DNA of 64,000 nucleotides from Glycomyces xiaoerkulensis. Lineage in GTDB: Bacteria > Actinomycetota > Actinomycetes > Mycobacteriales > Micromonosporaceae. Positions 1 to 9,211 of this stretch are shown here, in pieces. The notes beneath the pieces are model-generated. The model did no database searches. It saw only the letters and a list, made by a program, of their open reading frames with translations, and was not told the origin of the DNA. Position numbers and translations under genes: made by a program. How positions within the stretch are numbered: position 1 is the stretch's first letter; each line of letters begins with the position of its first letter. The stretch is from the NCBI RefSeq assembly GCF_002798405.1, contig NZ_PGGV01000033.1, positions 303,680 through 367,679 of the forward strand. Direction: 5' to 3'.

Positions 1-1323
1 GAGGTCGGCCACGTCCCCGGCGAACTCGGCCTCGAGGTCTTCGGCGCTGCGGTGGTCGGCGCACCCGCAGTCGCCGGGGTCCGGGTCGGCAGGGTCGGTG
101 GGCTCGTGGTCGTCGTGGTGGACGATCAGTGCCCGCCCCGGGCCGGTCTTGGTCACACTCCACCCAGGAGTGTGGACCCGGCCGTGATGGAAGCGGCACA
201 ACAGAATGAGGTTGTCGGCGGTGGTCGGCCCGCCCCGCCACCATTCGACGAGGTGGTGCGCCTCGCACCAGGAGACCGGCCGCCCGCACCCGCTCCAGGC
301 GCAACCGCCCGGCTGCTCGGCCTCGAGTTTGCGGCGCAGGCTCGCCCCCGGCAGGCGCCGGTAGGCCCCGACCTCCACCGCCTCGCCGGTGGTGTAGTCG
401 AACACGATGGGGACGACCCCGGCCTCGCAGGCCAGCAGGCGCGCCTTGGCGACCGAGACCGGTCGGCCCTCCAGCAGCGGGACCCGCCCGGTGTCCTCGC
501 CCCGGAGGGTGGCGAGGTCGGCGGTCAGGTTGAGGGTCGCGGTGTGGCCGTGGCGGGTCGGGGCGGCCGGACCGGCCCCGTAGACGGCGATCATCTGGTG
601 CAGTGCCTCGGCCCGGCGGTTGGCCGCCGGAGGGAGCACCCCGTCCTCGTCGGTCTCGTCTTGGCGGGGTGGGGGGACGGCGGTTTCGAGGTATTTGGCG
701 AACAGCCGCCCGGTGTCGGCGGCCACCACTCCGTCGATCGTCCACATGCCGTTGTCCTGTTCGACCAGATCGAGTCGTTGGAGGGACTGCTCGGACAGTC
801 CGTCGAGGAGGGTCTGGCCGTTGTCGAGGGCGGTTTGGAGTTCGTCGAGGTGGCGGTGGAGGTCGCTGACGGGCGCGTGTACGCAGTATTGGGCGATCAG
901 GTGCTCGGGGGTCGGGCAGGAAGCCTCGGGGTCGAAGGGGGAGGGGATGGGTTCGGGGTAGGGGGTCTTGGCGTAGAGGCGGAGGGCGCGGACGCGTTCG
1001 AGGCGGCGGACGGCGGCCGCGATCGGGCCGATGCCGGCTGCTCCGGTGCGGGCGGTTTCGGCGAGGTGGGTGAATTTGCGGGAGGTGCGGGCGATGGCGG
1101 CCAGTTCGGTGGCGCTGGCCGGTCCGAAGTCGAAGGTGTGCATGAGCCAGTCGCGGAGGCTGGAGAAGCCGCCGAAGTCGCGGTGGATGCGCCAGGTCTG
1201 GGCCTCGATGACCTGGTCCAGGGCCTGGGCGTGGAGGGCGTTGACCGCGGCGGCGGCTGAGTTGAGGTGGGTGTGGATCGCCTGCGCTTTCCGGCTGCGC
1301 TCGTCCCCGGTCGCCTCGGTCAT
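1..1323 (-). CDS. DUF222 / HNH endonuclease domain protein (13E12-repeat type), 3' end off window
   Basis: The frame runs from ATG at 1323 to the window edge without a stop (at least 441 codons), so the C-terminus is missing. The N-terminal ~330 residues are the helical DUF222 region of mycobacterial 13E12-repeat proteins. Translation around 300-180 gives a McrA-like HNH module: paired cysteines (CAWSGC), the catalytic EAHHLVEWWRGG motif, then DNLILLCRFHH. The family is predicted to cut or bind DNA, often in mobile or repeated loci, but its role is unknown. A degenerate LexA-like box lies just upstream. The long plus-strand open frame over this gene is an antisense shadow. Confidence 0.88.
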   Translation of the reverse strand, partial: MTEATGDERSRKAQAIHTHLNSAAAAVNALHAQALDQVIEAQTWRIHRDFGGFSSLRDWLMHTFDFGPASATELAAIARTSRKFTHLAETARTGAAGIGPIAAAVRRLERVRALRLYAKTPYPEPIPSPFDPEASCPTPEHLIAQYCVHAPVSDLHRHLDELQTALDNGQTLLDGLSEQSLQRLDLVEQDNGMWTIDGVVAADTGRLFAKYLETAVPPPRQDETDEDGVLPPAANRRAEALHQMIAVYGAGPAAPTRHGHTATLNLTADLATLRGEDTGRVPLLEGRPVSVAKARLLACEAGVVPIVFDYTTGEAVEVGAYRRLPGASLRRKLEAEQPGGCAWSGCGRPVSWCEAHHLVEWWRGGPTTADNLILLCRFHHGRVHTPGWSVTKTGPGRALIVHHDDHEPTDPADPDPGDCGCADHRSAEDLEAEFAGDVADL

Positions 1324-1693
1324 GGTCGGCACCCCCTCTCGTTGGTCGAACATTCGGTCGTTTTCGGCTCGTTCGTGCTATATCTCCATTCTCCCAGGAC
1401 ATGGCCGTTTTGGCATCACCCGTACGAGTGAGAGAGTCCTCATGTTCGACACCGAATCGACTGCGGTGCAACCGAACACGAGGAATCTTCACGATCGACC
1501 CGGACCGGTCCGCCACGGCCCCAACGCCACCGAAGGCCACCCGGCCACGAGCACCCACCTCCACCGCCCACCCACTCCTTCGTCGCCGCCTCGGTGCAGC
1601 GCGGCCATCCGGATGCGGCATCCCGCCTATGCACCCGCGGCCGTTGCCGGGCTCCCCAGGCGACACCACCCGCGGTCGACCGCACCACGAGCC
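1324..1693. other. Intergenic region upstream of the DUF222-HNH gene
   Basis: This stretch of about 370 bases lies between the start of the DUF222-HNH gene and the end of the FUSC gene. It holds the promoter side of the HNH gene: a purine-rich GGGGGTG about 8 nt before its ATG, a TATAGC hexamer near 1378-1383 read on the minus strand, and a degenerate SOS-like box at 1346-1361. The rest has only short open frames lacking ribosome binding sites, and I see no RNA gene. Confidence 0.5.
1346..1361. promoter_or_regulatory. Degenerate LexA (SOS) box candidate
   Basis: TCGAAC-ATTC-GGTCGT resembles the actinobacterial SOS box TCGAAC-N4-GTTCGA: the left half is perfect and four of six bases match on the right. 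It lies 23-38 bases upstream of the DUF222-HNH start. Mycobacterial 13E12-family genes are known LexA targets, which makes the match more meaningful, but the right half is weak. Confidence 0.35.
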
Positions 1694-3772
1694 CTACGGC
1701 CGACCCCAGCCGGCGATCAGCAGCCCGACGTCGTCCAAAGCCTCCACCAGGTTGTCGATCTCCCAGCGCAGCACGCTCCTACGCGCCCTGGTCTCCGCAT
1801 CCCCCTCGGCCAGTTCGGCATCGAGCCTGCGTGCGGCTTCGGCCAGATCCACCGGCAGCGGCGGCGGCTCGCCCCCGGCCAGCGCCGCAAGCCGCCGGTA
1901 CGCCGCATCCACCGACTGCGCGAACGCCTCCACACCCGGCAGCGGCGCGGCCTCGCCGCTACTACCGGCGCTGGCGTTGACCGCCACCAGCGCCCGCGCC
2001 GCCCGCGACAGCGCCTCCTCGGCACCGAGCGCGTCGGCCGACAGCGGCCCCGGCCCGCCCACCGGCTCGGCCTTCGCCTGGTCGGCGGCGGTGGCGAGCG
2101 CGGCCCGCTTCGACCGGACCCCGTCGATGACCGCGTGCGTCAGCTTCGCGTCGTAGTCGGCCGGATTCGCCTGCCGGCCGAGCGCGAGCCGCGCATAGTC
2201 GCCGTAGGCGTCGATCAGGTCCGCCAGCAGGTCGCCCAGGCGGCGGGTCTGCCAGGTCGGCACCAGCATGTAGAACCCGATCGAGACGGACGCGCCGATC
2301 GCGGTCGACGCCGCCCGGTCCGCCGCCGCGCCGAGGGCGTCCTGTCCGGACAGGTCGACCTGGAACACCGTGAACCCGGCGACCGCCGCGGCGAACACCA
2401 GCATCGACACCGGCCGCGCCAGATACGCCAGCAGTGCGTACGCCAGCACGGTCAAACTCAGCGACAGCGGCACGTGCGGAATCACCAGGCTCAGGCCCGA
2501 GGCGACGACGACGCCGCCGAGGGTCCCGACCGCGCGCGTGACGCCCCTGGTGAGCGTCCCGGCGAAGTCGGCTTGCAGCACCAGCCAGGCCGTCAGCGGG
2601 ATCCAGTAGCCGTGCTCGAGCGGCCAGGCCAGCCCGATCGCGGTCGCCAGCGCGACCACCCCGGCGCGGCGCAGTGAGTGGTGCAGCACCGGGTCGGCCC
2701 GGTGGAAGTGGCCCGCCAGCTCCTGGAGCGATTCCCTGGCCCGCCCGGTGGCGTGGCGAAGGGCGCGGTCGGCGACGACGTCGTCCGAGCCGGTCGCGAT
2801 CCTGGCGGCGTACCGCTCGGTGTCGTGCAGTGTCCGCAGCAGGCCGCCGACCTCGGCCGGGATCGTCCCCGTCGAGGTCGCCACCGGGCTGCGACCCAGG
2901 CTCTCCACCAGCTCGTCCCAGTCCAGCGCCGTCGGTCGCGGAGCGGTGATCTCGTCGGCGAAGTGGGCCAGTAGCCGCGAGCACAGCCGGAGTGCCTCGG
3001 AGTGGAAGCCGACGGTGTCCTGGTCGCGGGCGTCGGCCCGCGCTCGCGCCGATGCGACGCGCCCGATGGCGGCCGATACGGCGTACATCTGGGCGCGGGC
3101 GTCGACGATCGCCGCCGGCAGCGCCCGCCGCCGGTCGAGCTCCCGCGCGGCTTCGGCCAGCGCCTCGGTCCGGAACGGCACGTCCGGGGCGTCGGCGAGT
3201 GCGGCGGCCTCATCGGCCAGCGCCCGCCAGGCCCCGGCCAGGATGCGGCGGTCCTCGGCCCACCGGTATCGCGGCGGCAGCAGCGCCGTCAGCGCCTGGA
3301 CCGCCCCGCCGGCGCCGACCGCGGCGGCGGCCGTCCACGGGTCGGTGTGGGCCGCCAGATGCTCGGAAAGGAAGAACGCCAGCCCCGACACCGTCAGTGT
3401 GATGCCGGTGTGCAGGGAGATCGAACCGAGGAGCGTCAATGCGAATCCGTACAGCGCCGCGGCCGCGACCAGCAGCACGGCGTGGTCGATCGCTCCGAGC
3501 AGCAGCCCGCCGGCCCCGGCCAGGCCGATCAGCAGCGGCACTCCCGGTTCGGTCCTGGTGCCGGGCGTCAGCAGTCCCACTCCGCCGAGCCAGGCGCCCA
3601 TGATCGCCGGAATGCTCCACCCGGGGGAGTCCAGTGCCTGCACGGCCGCCATCACCGCCGCGATGCCGCAGGCGGCGCGGACTGCGGGCACCGGGGCGGC
3701 CTCGCTTGCGGTCCATGACCGCAGGTCCCGGCCGACCCGCCTGAACGACTCCGCCACACCCGGGTTCACCAC
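1694..3772 (-). CDS. FUSC-family integral membrane transporter
   Basis: 692 residues, with two blocks of about five or six hydrophobic segments (roughly residues 30-150 and 365-480), each followed by a long soluble helical region. This is the layout of fusaric-acid-resistance / aromatic-acid exporter-like (FUSC) proteins. The second block carries the conserved [11 protein letters not shown]-type stretch and the TRAVGTLGG loop typical of the family. FUSC proteins are assigned to efflux of small aromatic acids or toxic metabolites at the plasma membrane; the substrate here cannot be deduced. The start is one of two adjacent GTG codons. It diverges from guaA by about 57 bases. Confidence 0.8.
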   Translation of the reverse strand: MVNPGVAESFRRVGRDLRSWTASEAAPVPAVRAACGIAAVMAAVQALDSPGWSIPAIMGAWLGGVGLLTPGTRTEPGVPLLIGLAGAGGLLLGAIDHAVLLVAAAALYGFALTLLGSISLHTGITLTVSGLAFFLSEHLAAHTDPWTAAAAVGAGGAVQALTALLPPRYRWAEDRRILAGAWRALADEAAALADAPDVPFRTEALAEAARELDRRRALPAAIVDARAQMYAVSAAIGRVASARARADARDQDTVGFHSEALRLCSRLLAHFADEITAPRPTALDWDELVESLGRSPVATSTGTIPAEVGGLLRTLHDTERYAARIATGSDDVVADRALRHATGRARESLQELAGHFHRADPVLHHSLRRAGVVALATAIGLAWPLEHGYWIPLTAWLVLQADFAGTLTRGVTRAVGTLGGVVVASGLSLVIPHVPLSLSLTVLAYALLAYLARPVSMLVFAAAVAGFTVFQVDLSGQDALGAAADRAASTAIGASVSIGFYMLVPTWQTRRLGDLLADLIDAYGDYARLALGRQANPADYDAKLTHAVIDGVRSKRAALATAADQAKAEPVGGPGPLSADALGAEEALSRAARALVAVNASAGSSGEAAPLPGVEAFAQSVDAAYRRLAALAGGEPPPLPVDLAEAARRLDAELAEGDAETRARRSVLRWEIDNLVEALDDVGLLIAGWGRP

Positions 3773-3817
3773 ACGCCCAGGCTAGCCGCGCCCCGACCTG
3801 TGAGCTCGGCGACCGGC

Positions 3818-3832
3818 TACGCTGGTCGCATG
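3818..3832 (+). promoter_or_regulatory. Leaderless promoter -10 of guaA
   Basis: TACGCT (3818-3823) fits the actinobacterial -10 pattern TANNNT and ends 6 nt before the guaA ATG at 3830, with no Shine-Dalgarno sequence between. This predicts that the transcript starts at or next to the ATG. Confidence 0.6.
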
Positions 3833-5374
3833 CAACAACCGGTGCTGGTGGTCGATTTCGGGGCCCAATACGCGCAGCTCATAGCCCGGCGGGTCCGGGA
3901 GGCCCACGTCTACTCCGAGATCGTGCCCTCGACGATGTCGGCGAGCGACATGCTCGCCAAGGATCCGGCCGCGATCGTCCTGTCCGGCGGGCCCTCCAGC
4001 GTCTACGCCGACGACGCCCCCCGGATCGACCCGGCCGTGTTCGAGGCCGGTGTCCCGGTCCTGGGCATCTGCTACGGCTTCCAGGCCATGGCGCAGGCCC
4101 TGGGCGGCGAGGTCACCAAGACCGACCGGTCCGAGTACGGGGGCACCGAGCTGACCGTCACCGCAGACTCCAGGCTCCTGGACGGCCTGCCCGACCGCCA
4201 GTCGGTGTGGATGAGCCACGGCGACTCGGTCACCGAGGCCCCGGCCGGGTTCGACGTGGTCGCGCACACCGCCGCCACTCCGGTGGCGGCGTTCGAACAC
4301 CTCCCCACCCGACTGGCGGGCGTCCAATATCACCCCGAGGTGGCCCACACGCCGCACGGCCAGGCGGTCATCCGCCACTTCCTGTACGACATCGCCGGGC
4401 TGGAACCGTCCTGGACCAATGCGCAGATCATCGACGAGCGGGTCGCCGCGATCCGCGAGCAGGTGGGCGACCGGCGGGTGCTGTGCGCCCTCTCCGGCGG
4501 CGTCGACTCCTCGGTCGCCGCGGCCCTGGTGCACCGCGCCATCGGCGACCAGCTCACTTGCGTGTTCGTCGACCACGGGCTGCTGCGCGCCGGGGAGGCC
4601 GAACAGGTCGAAAAGGACTACGCGCAGTTGACCGGCATCGACGTGCGCGCCGTCGACGCCTCCGAGCAGTTCCTCACCGCCCTCAAGGGCGTGACCGACC
4701 CCGAGGAGAAACGCCGGGTCATCGGCCGCGAGTTCATCCGCACCTTCGAGGCCGCCGCCCGCGACATCGACGCCGAGAAGCACGTGGAGTTCCTCGTCCA
4801 GGGCACGCTCTACCCCGACGTGGTCGAATCCGGCGGCGGCACCGGCGCCGCGAACATCAAGAGCCACCACAATGTCGGCGGCCTCCCCGAGGACCTCCGG
4901 TTCGACCTGGTCGAGCCGCTGCGGACCCTGTTCAAGGACGAGGTCCGCGCCATCGGCGCCGAACTGGGCCTGCCCGAGGCGATGGTGTGGCGCCACCCCT
5001 TCCCCGGCCCCGGCCTCGGCATCCGCATCATCGGCGAAGTCACCCGCGATCGCCTCGACCTGCTGCGCGCGGCCGACGCGATCGCCCGCGCCGAGCTGAC
5101 CGCCGCCGGTCTCGACCGGTCGGTCTGGCAGTTCCCGGTGGTGCTGCTGGCCGAGGTCCGGTCCGTCGGCGTCCAAGGCGACGGCCGCTCCTACGGTCAC
5201 CCGGTGGTGCTGCGGCCGGTCGCCAGCGAAGACGCGATGACCGCCGACTGGTCCCGCCTGCCCTACGAGCTGCTGTCCACGATCTCCACCCGCATCACCA
5301 ACGAGGTGCCCGAGATCAACCGAGTCGTCCTCGATGTCACCAGCAAGCCGCCGGGGACGATTGAATGGGAGTAG
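3830..5374 (+). CDS. guaA: GMP synthase (glutamine-hydrolysing)
   Basis: 514 residues, full length for GuaA. It converts XMP to GMP using ATP and glutamine, the last step of guanine nucleotide synthesis, in the cytoplasm. The N-terminal class I glutamine amidotransferase has its nucleophile at Cys81 (GICYGFQ) and the His-Glu pair in QYHPE. An ATP-pyrophosphatase domain follows with the PP-loop [11 protein letters not shown], and the dimerisation domain ends in [10 protein letters not shown] chose ATG 3830 over an in-frame GTG at 3800 because alignment to the family begins at [12 protein letters not shown] and a -10 hexamer sits 6 nt before this ATG. Confidence 0.97.
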   Translation: MQQPVLVVDFGAQYAQLIARRVREAHVYSEIVPSTMSASDMLAKDPAAIVLSGGPSSVYADDAPRIDPAVFEAGVPVLGICYGFQAMAQALGGEVTKTDRSEYGGTELTVTADSRLLDGLPDRQSVWMSHGDSVTEAPAGFDVVAHTAATPVAAFEHLPTRLAGVQYHPEVAHTPHGQAVIRHFLYDIAGLEPSWTNAQIIDERVAAIREQVGDRRVLCALSGGVDSSVAAALVHRAIGDQLTCVFVDHGLLRAGEAEQVEKDYAQLTGIDVRAVDASEQFLTALKGVTDPEEKRRVIGREFIRTFEAAARDIDAEKHVEFLVQGTLYPDVVESGGGTGAANIKSHHNVGGLPEDLRFDLVEPLRTLFKDEVRAIGAELGLPEAMVWRHPFPGPGLGIRIIGEVTRDRLDLLRAADAIARAELTAAGLDRSVWQFPVVLLAEVRSVGVQGDGRSYGHPVVLRPVASEDAMTADWSRLPYELLSTISTRITNEVPEINRVVLDVTSKPPGTIEWE

Positions 5375-5393
5375 CGCCGGGCTCCACAGGTCG

Positions 5394-5408
5394 TACAGTT
5401 GAGGGATG
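5394..5408 (+). promoter_or_regulatory. Leaderless promoter -10 of the double-Nudix gene
   Basis: TACAGT at 5394-5399 ends six bases before ATG 5406, the same geometry as at guaA. It lies 20 bases after the guaA stop, so the Nudix gene can be transcribed separately. Confidence 0.55.
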
Positions 5409-6317
5409 CAATTCCGGATAGCTGCGTACGGGGAGGTACGTGACGAGGACGGACGGCTCCTTCTGACGCGACGGCGGCGCGCCGGCCGCACCGCCGGACC
5501 CTGGCACCTCCCAGGGGGCGTCATCGACCACGGGGAACCCCCCAGGACCGCCGCCCAGCGACTGGTCGGGGCCCACACCGGCTTCGAGGTCGTCGTCGCC
5601 GACCCGCTCGAAGCGGTCGCCGTCGCCAGGCGAGGCACCCACACCAACGCGATCATCTACCCCGCCGACCCGGTCGGCACCGAACCGGTCACCGACGTCG
5701 ACGCGGTCGAATGGGTCGAGCCGGCCCGGGCGGCGGCCGAACCGCATTCGCCGTTCGTGGCGGCCTGCCTCGCCCTGCCCGACGACCGCCTCGCCGGCAT
5801 GGTCGACAAGACGCCCACCGAACTGCGCCCCACCCCGCCGCAGAAGGCCAAGAAGGGGCGCCGCCGCCGCGGCCAGCGCTTCGGCGCCTACGGCGTCGTC
5901 GCCGACGCCGCCGGCCGGATCCTCCTGGCCCGCATCGCCGACGGGTACCCCGGCGCCGGCACCTGGCACCTGCCCGGCGGCGGGGTCGACTTCGGAGAGT
6001 CGCCGCGGGCGGCGGTCCTCCGCGAGATCTACGAGGAGACCGGCCAGGACGCCCTGGTCGGGCGCCTGCTGAACGTCACCTCGTTCCGGCACCGGCGCGC
6101 CATCGGCCCCGAGGGCTACCCGCTCGACTGGCACGGCGTCCGGGCGATCTACTCCGCGACCGTCGCCGACCCGTCGGCGGCCCAAGTGGTCGAGACCGCG
6201 GGCGGATCGACCAGCGAATCGGCCTGGTTCGACGTCGACGACCTGGACGACCTGCCGCTGTCGGCCGCCGTCGAAGACACCCTGGGAGTGGTCGACCTGA
6301 AGAAGCTCGCCGCCTAG
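5406..6317 (+). CDS. Tandem Nudix hydrolase (N-terminal domain degenerate)
   Basis: 303 residues with two Nudix folds joined by a basic linker (KAKKGRRRRGQR, about residues 150-160). The second domain (about 158-300) has an intact Nudix box, GGGVDFGESP...REIYEETG, which binds Mg and hydrolyses nucleoside diphosphate-X substrates. The first (about 1-130) keeps the fold landmarks WHLPGGVIDHGE but has VGAHTG where REXXEEXG is needed, so its metal-binding glutamates are gone. The first copy is probably regulatory or structural. The substrate is unknown. It follows guaA on the same strand. Confidence 0.85.
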   Translation: MQFRIAAYGEVRDEDGRLLLTRRRRAGRTAGPWHLPGGVIDHGEPPRTAAQRLVGAHTGFEVVVADPLEAVAVARRGTHTNAIIYPADPVGTEPVTDVDAVEWVEPARAAAEPHSPFVAACLALPDDRLAGMVDKTPTELRPTPPQKAKKGRRRRGQRFGAYGVVADAAGRILLARIADGYPGAGTWHLPGGGVDFGESPRAAVLREIYEETGQDALVGRLLNVTSFRHRRAIGPEGYPLDWHGVRAIYSATVADPSAAQVVETAGGSTSESAWFDVDDLDDLPLSAAVEDTLGVVDLKKLAA

Positions 6318-7561
6318 ATCCAGCGCGCGATCTCGGTCTCACCGGCCCGGACCGGCTCGCCGGGCGTCACGTGCGCCTCGGCGGCCCCGGCCGGCAGGTA
6401 CACGTCGGTGCGCGAACCGAAGCGGATGAGTCCGAACCGCTCGCCCTTGGCGAGCGCGGCCCCGACCTTGGAGCGGTTGACGATCCGCCGCAGCACCGCC
6501 CCGGTGCGCTGCGCCACCACCACCCGCCCCCGCGGGGTGGCCAGCACCGTGTAGCAGGCGGCGTTGTGCTCGGACTCCGGCGAGGAGGCCTTCGAGTACC
6601 CGCCCCGCTCCACGAACAGGTCCGCGACCTCCCCGGCGACCGGGGACCGGTTGATGTGCACGTCCAGCACCGACAGGTGCGCGCTGATCCGCAGCCACTC
6701 GGCGCCCGCGTATCCGGCCGCGGCGCCGAACCGCTCGTCGACGACGGTCTCGACCGCCGAGACCCGGCCGTCCGAGGCGGCCAGGACCGCGCTCGGGTCG
6801 TCGTCCTCACCGCGAAGGTCGGCCTCCCGCTCCGGATCCCGGAAGAACCCCGCCGCCGGCAGTGCCGCCGCGGCCGGAACCATCCAGGCCTTCGAGCGCG
6901 GCCGGATCCGCTTCGCCGCCCACGCCGCGCCCAGCAGCAGCGAGGCGGCGATGACGCCGTTGGAGTCGACGTGCATGCCCGGCGTCACCGGCACCGACGA
7001 GGCGCGCCACGCCGGAGCCAGGTCCTCGGCGGGCGCGATCCCGCGCGGCTCCGGCCCGTCCGAAGCCGAACCGATCCGGAGCTTGTGGATCCGCAGCGGC
7101 GGGAGCGACCGCACGATCAGGTCCGACCCGATCCCGTACTCGGCGACCAGTTCGGCGATCTCCTCCCGCGCCGGCGCGGTCAACGTGGCGGCGAACGACA
7201 GCACTCCGCCCGGCCGCACCTTGCGGCGCAGCGTCTCGATGTCGGCGATGAACGACTCGGCCTCGACCGTCACCGGTGCGGCGAGCATCACCTGCTCGAC
7301 CGGTCCGGCCTCCTCCAGACTCGCGACCACGGTCACGTTCCCGGCCGTCCACGAGCCCTCGGCGTCCAGCGCCGCCCGCAGATCCTCGACGGCGGGGCGA
7401 TCGGCGACGACCGTCAACCGGTCGTCGGGCATCAGCGCCTCCAGAGCCGCGGTCAGCACCGGGTCTCCCCAGGCGGTGCCGACCACCAGGCCGCTCTTGG
7501 GGCCGCGGCGGCGGCTGAATTCGTCGGTGATGCCGCGAGAGGCGGCTTTCGAGATCGGCAT
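6314..7561 (-). CDS. psd: Methyltransferase-like / phosphatidylserine decarboxylase fusion
   Basis: 415 residues. The C-terminal ~200 are a phosphatidylserine decarboxylase that makes phosphatidylethanolamine at the membrane. It has the conserved SVLDVHINRSPVAGEV segment and the self-cleavage site FGS-R (Ser about 383), where the pyruvoyl group forms. Residues 1-185 look like a class I SAM methyltransferase-type Rossmann domain (VVGTAWGDPVLTAAL; VTVVASLEEAG). Bacterial Psd of this short type is usually about 210-230 residues alone, and no pssA lies next to it. I chose ATG 7561 because TATAGT ends seven bases upstream (leaderless) and upstream codons are not conserved-looking. The 3' end overlaps the convergent Nudix gene by four bases. 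Confidence 0.82.
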   Translation of the reverse strand: MPISKAASRGITDEFSRRRGPKSGLVVGTAWGDPVLTAALEALMPDDRLTVVADRPAVEDLRAALDAEGSWTAGNVTVVASLEEAGPVEQVMLAAPVTVEAESFIADIETLRRKVRPGGVLSFAATLTAPAREEIAELVAEYGIGSDLIVRSLPPLRIHKLRIGSASDGPEPRGIAPAEDLAPAWRASSVPVTPGMHVDSNGVIAASLLLGAAWAAKRIRPRSKAWMVPAAAALPAAGFFRDPEREADLRGEDDDPSAVLAASDGRVSAVETVVDERFGAAAGYAGAEWLRISAHLSVLDVHINRSPVAGEVADLFVERGGYSKASSPESEHNAACYTVLATPRGRVVVAQRTGAVLRRIVNRSKVGAALAKGERFGLIRFGSRTDVYLPAGAAEAHVTPGEPVRAGETEIARWI

Positions 7562-7568
7562 ATCCCAG

Positions 7569-7574
7569 ACTATA
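7569..7574 (-). promoter_or_regulatory. Leaderless -10 of psd
   Basis: Read on the minus strand this is TATAGT, seven bases before ATG 7561 and with no ribosome binding site, which fixes the start of the fusion protein. Confidence 0.55.
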
Positions 7575-7787
7575 GAGCTCGGGTGCGGACGCCCGGCCGC
7601 TGCCGCCGCACACCCGACATCTGCGACAGGTGAGACCGGACGGTGTCTAACGACCGATTCGTCATCGTACTTTCGGCGGGTTCTGCGCATCGTTCGGACC
7701 AGAACCCGCGCCCGCGGCCGGAGCCGCGTCGTTTCCCCCGTAGCAAGCCGAATCCGACCTCGCCCCGTTCAGGAGGACCGAACAGCC

Positions 7788-8915
7788 ATGATTCGACAGT
7801 TGAGGCTCGCCCCACTCGCGGCCGGCGCCGCAGCGGCCCTGGTGGCGATCGCGCCCGGCGCCGCCACCGCCCAGGACGACGACGCCACCGTCACCGGCGA
7901 CGTCGCCGTCGTCGCCGAAGGGCTCGAACTGCGCGGCGACCTCGACGGCGACCGGTTCGACGTGTGGGCCAACGTCCTCGGCCTCACGCCGCACGACTCC
8001 GACCGGACGCTCCAGGTCTACTGCATCGACATCCGCAACGACATCGACCACGATGCCACCTACGCCGAGGGCGACTGGGACTCCTCCGGCGTCCCGGGAC
8101 TCGAACAGGTCCGCTGGGTCCTGGTCAACGGCCACCCCAACACCGGTGCCGCCGACCTGCTCGAGAGGGCCGGCGCCCCGGTCCCCGACCAATGGGACGA
8201 CACCGAGCTGACCCGCGTCGCCTACGCCGGCACCCAGGCCGCCGTCTGGCACTTCACCGACGGCTTCGAACCCTACGACGATCCCGTCCTCGGCGGCACC
8301 GACGCCCAGCAGGACGCCGTCACCGCCGTCTACGACCACCTGGTCGACAACGCCGGCGGCCTCCCCGATCCCTCCGAGTTCTACATCGACCTCGAAGGCG
8401 TCGACGACGCCGTCTACGAGGACGGCGAGTTCGGGCCCTACACCATCCGCACCAACGCCGGACCGGTCACCCTCGACGCCGAAGGCGGCCGGCTCCTCGA
8501 CGCCGACGGCGGCGAAGTCACCGGCCTCGACGACGGCGACGACTTCTACATCGTCCTCGACGAAGGCGCCGAACAGATCACCATCGGCGGACACGCCGTC
8601 TTCGACCTCCCGGTCGGCCGCGTCTTCCTCGCCGCCGCCGACGAATCGCTCGGCGCGCAGACCACCGAGGGGATGACCTCCGGCCCCTCCCAGAAACTCA
8701 TCCTCGCCGAGAACCGCGAAGCCGAACTGCCCGCCGAATGGGCCTTCGCGCTCGAACTGCCCGACACCGAGACCCCGCCCGAGGAAACGAGCCCGAAGCC
8801 GCAGTTGCCGACCACCGGCACCGGCCTGTCCGCGGCCTTCGCCGCCGGACTCGCGCTCGTCATCGGCGGACTCGCCGCCATCGCGCTGGTCCGCCGCCGG
8901 GCCGCGGCCGAATAG
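7788..8915 (+). CDS. LPXTG-anchored thioester (TQXA) domain surface protein 1
   Basis: 375 residues, secreted. It has a signal peptide (1-28, ending ATAQ), then a TQXA thioester domain with Cys79 (VYCID) and Gln150 (YAGTQAAVW), the pair that forms an internal thioester in Gram-positive adhesins. A beta-rich domain follows (about 205-320), then a Pro/Glu stalk and a sorting signal: LPTTG at 340, a hydrophobic segment and an RRR tail. It should be sortase-linked to peptidoglycan and able to bond covalently to host or surface amines. AGGAGGA sits 11 nt before ATG. A paralogue follows directly; no sortase gene is in the window. Confidence 0.9.
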   Translation: MIRQLRLAPLAAGAAAALVAIAPGAATAQDDDATVTGDVAVVAEGLELRGDLDGDRFDVWANVLGLTPHDSDRTLQVYCIDIRNDIDHDATYAEGDWDSSGVPGLEQVRWVLVNGHPNTGAADLLERAGAPVPDQWDDTELTRVAYAGTQAAVWHFTDGFEPYDDPVLGGTDAQQDAVTAVYDHLVDNAGGLPDPSEFYIDLEGVDDAVYEDGEFGPYTIRTNAGPVTLDAEGGRLLDADGGEVTGLDDGDDFYIVLDEGAEQITIGGHAVFDLPVGRVFLAAADESLGAQTTEGMTSGPSQKLILAENREAELPAEWAFALELPDTETPPEETSPKPQLPTTGTGLSAAFAAGLALVIGGLAAIALVRRRAAAE

Positions 8916-8949
8916 ACCCGTCGATCCCGCGCGGGGCGCTCGCCCCGCC

Positions 8950-9006
8950 GCCGCCGGAGCGTCCGAGCCATCTGACCCGGCTCGGGGCCGGGGACGCTCC
9001 GGCGGC
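8950..9006 (+). terminator. Long hairpin after surface protein 1
   Basis: Arms GCCGCCGGAGCGTCC (8950-8964) and 8992-9006 are perfectly complementary (15 bp). A nested 5-bp stem (8965-8969 with 8979-8983) sits inside. There is no T-run. It is the first of two consecutive hairpins between the two surface-protein genes. Confidence 0.6.
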
Positions 9007-9032
9007 TCACCAGCCCGATTGCCGCGCATGGT

Positions 9033-9069
9033 GCGTCCGGGGCCGCGACTTGGTCGCGGCCCCGGACGC
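9033..9069 (+). terminator. 17-bp perfect hairpin between the surface-protein genes
   Basis: GCGTCCGGGGCCGCGAC (9033-9049) pairs perfectly with 9053-9069 across a TTG loop. Very stable, without a U-tract, as is common for GC-rich actinobacterial terminators. It separates the transcripts of the two paralogues or protects the 3' end of the first. Confidence 0.7.
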
Positions 9070-9211
9070 TTGGGTTGCGCGAATCCCTCCGAGCGATGCC
9101 GAATCGTTATGAGCCGACCGCTGCCGGAAGGTGCAACCGGCACCGGGCCGGTAACGTGTCGTAGGCAGAATGAACGCGTCAATCCCTCGGAAAACCAAAG
9201 GGAATCCACAC

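Noticed and set aside
52-1260. 402-codon plus-strand frame
   Set aside because: Antisense to the clear DUF222-HNH gene; its translation is low-complexity Gly/Val/Arg text typical of GC-rich shadow frames.
7643-9112. 489-codon plus-strand frame rich in Arg
   Set aside because: Out-of-frame shadow of the first adhesin gene; almost pure Arg/Pro/Gly.
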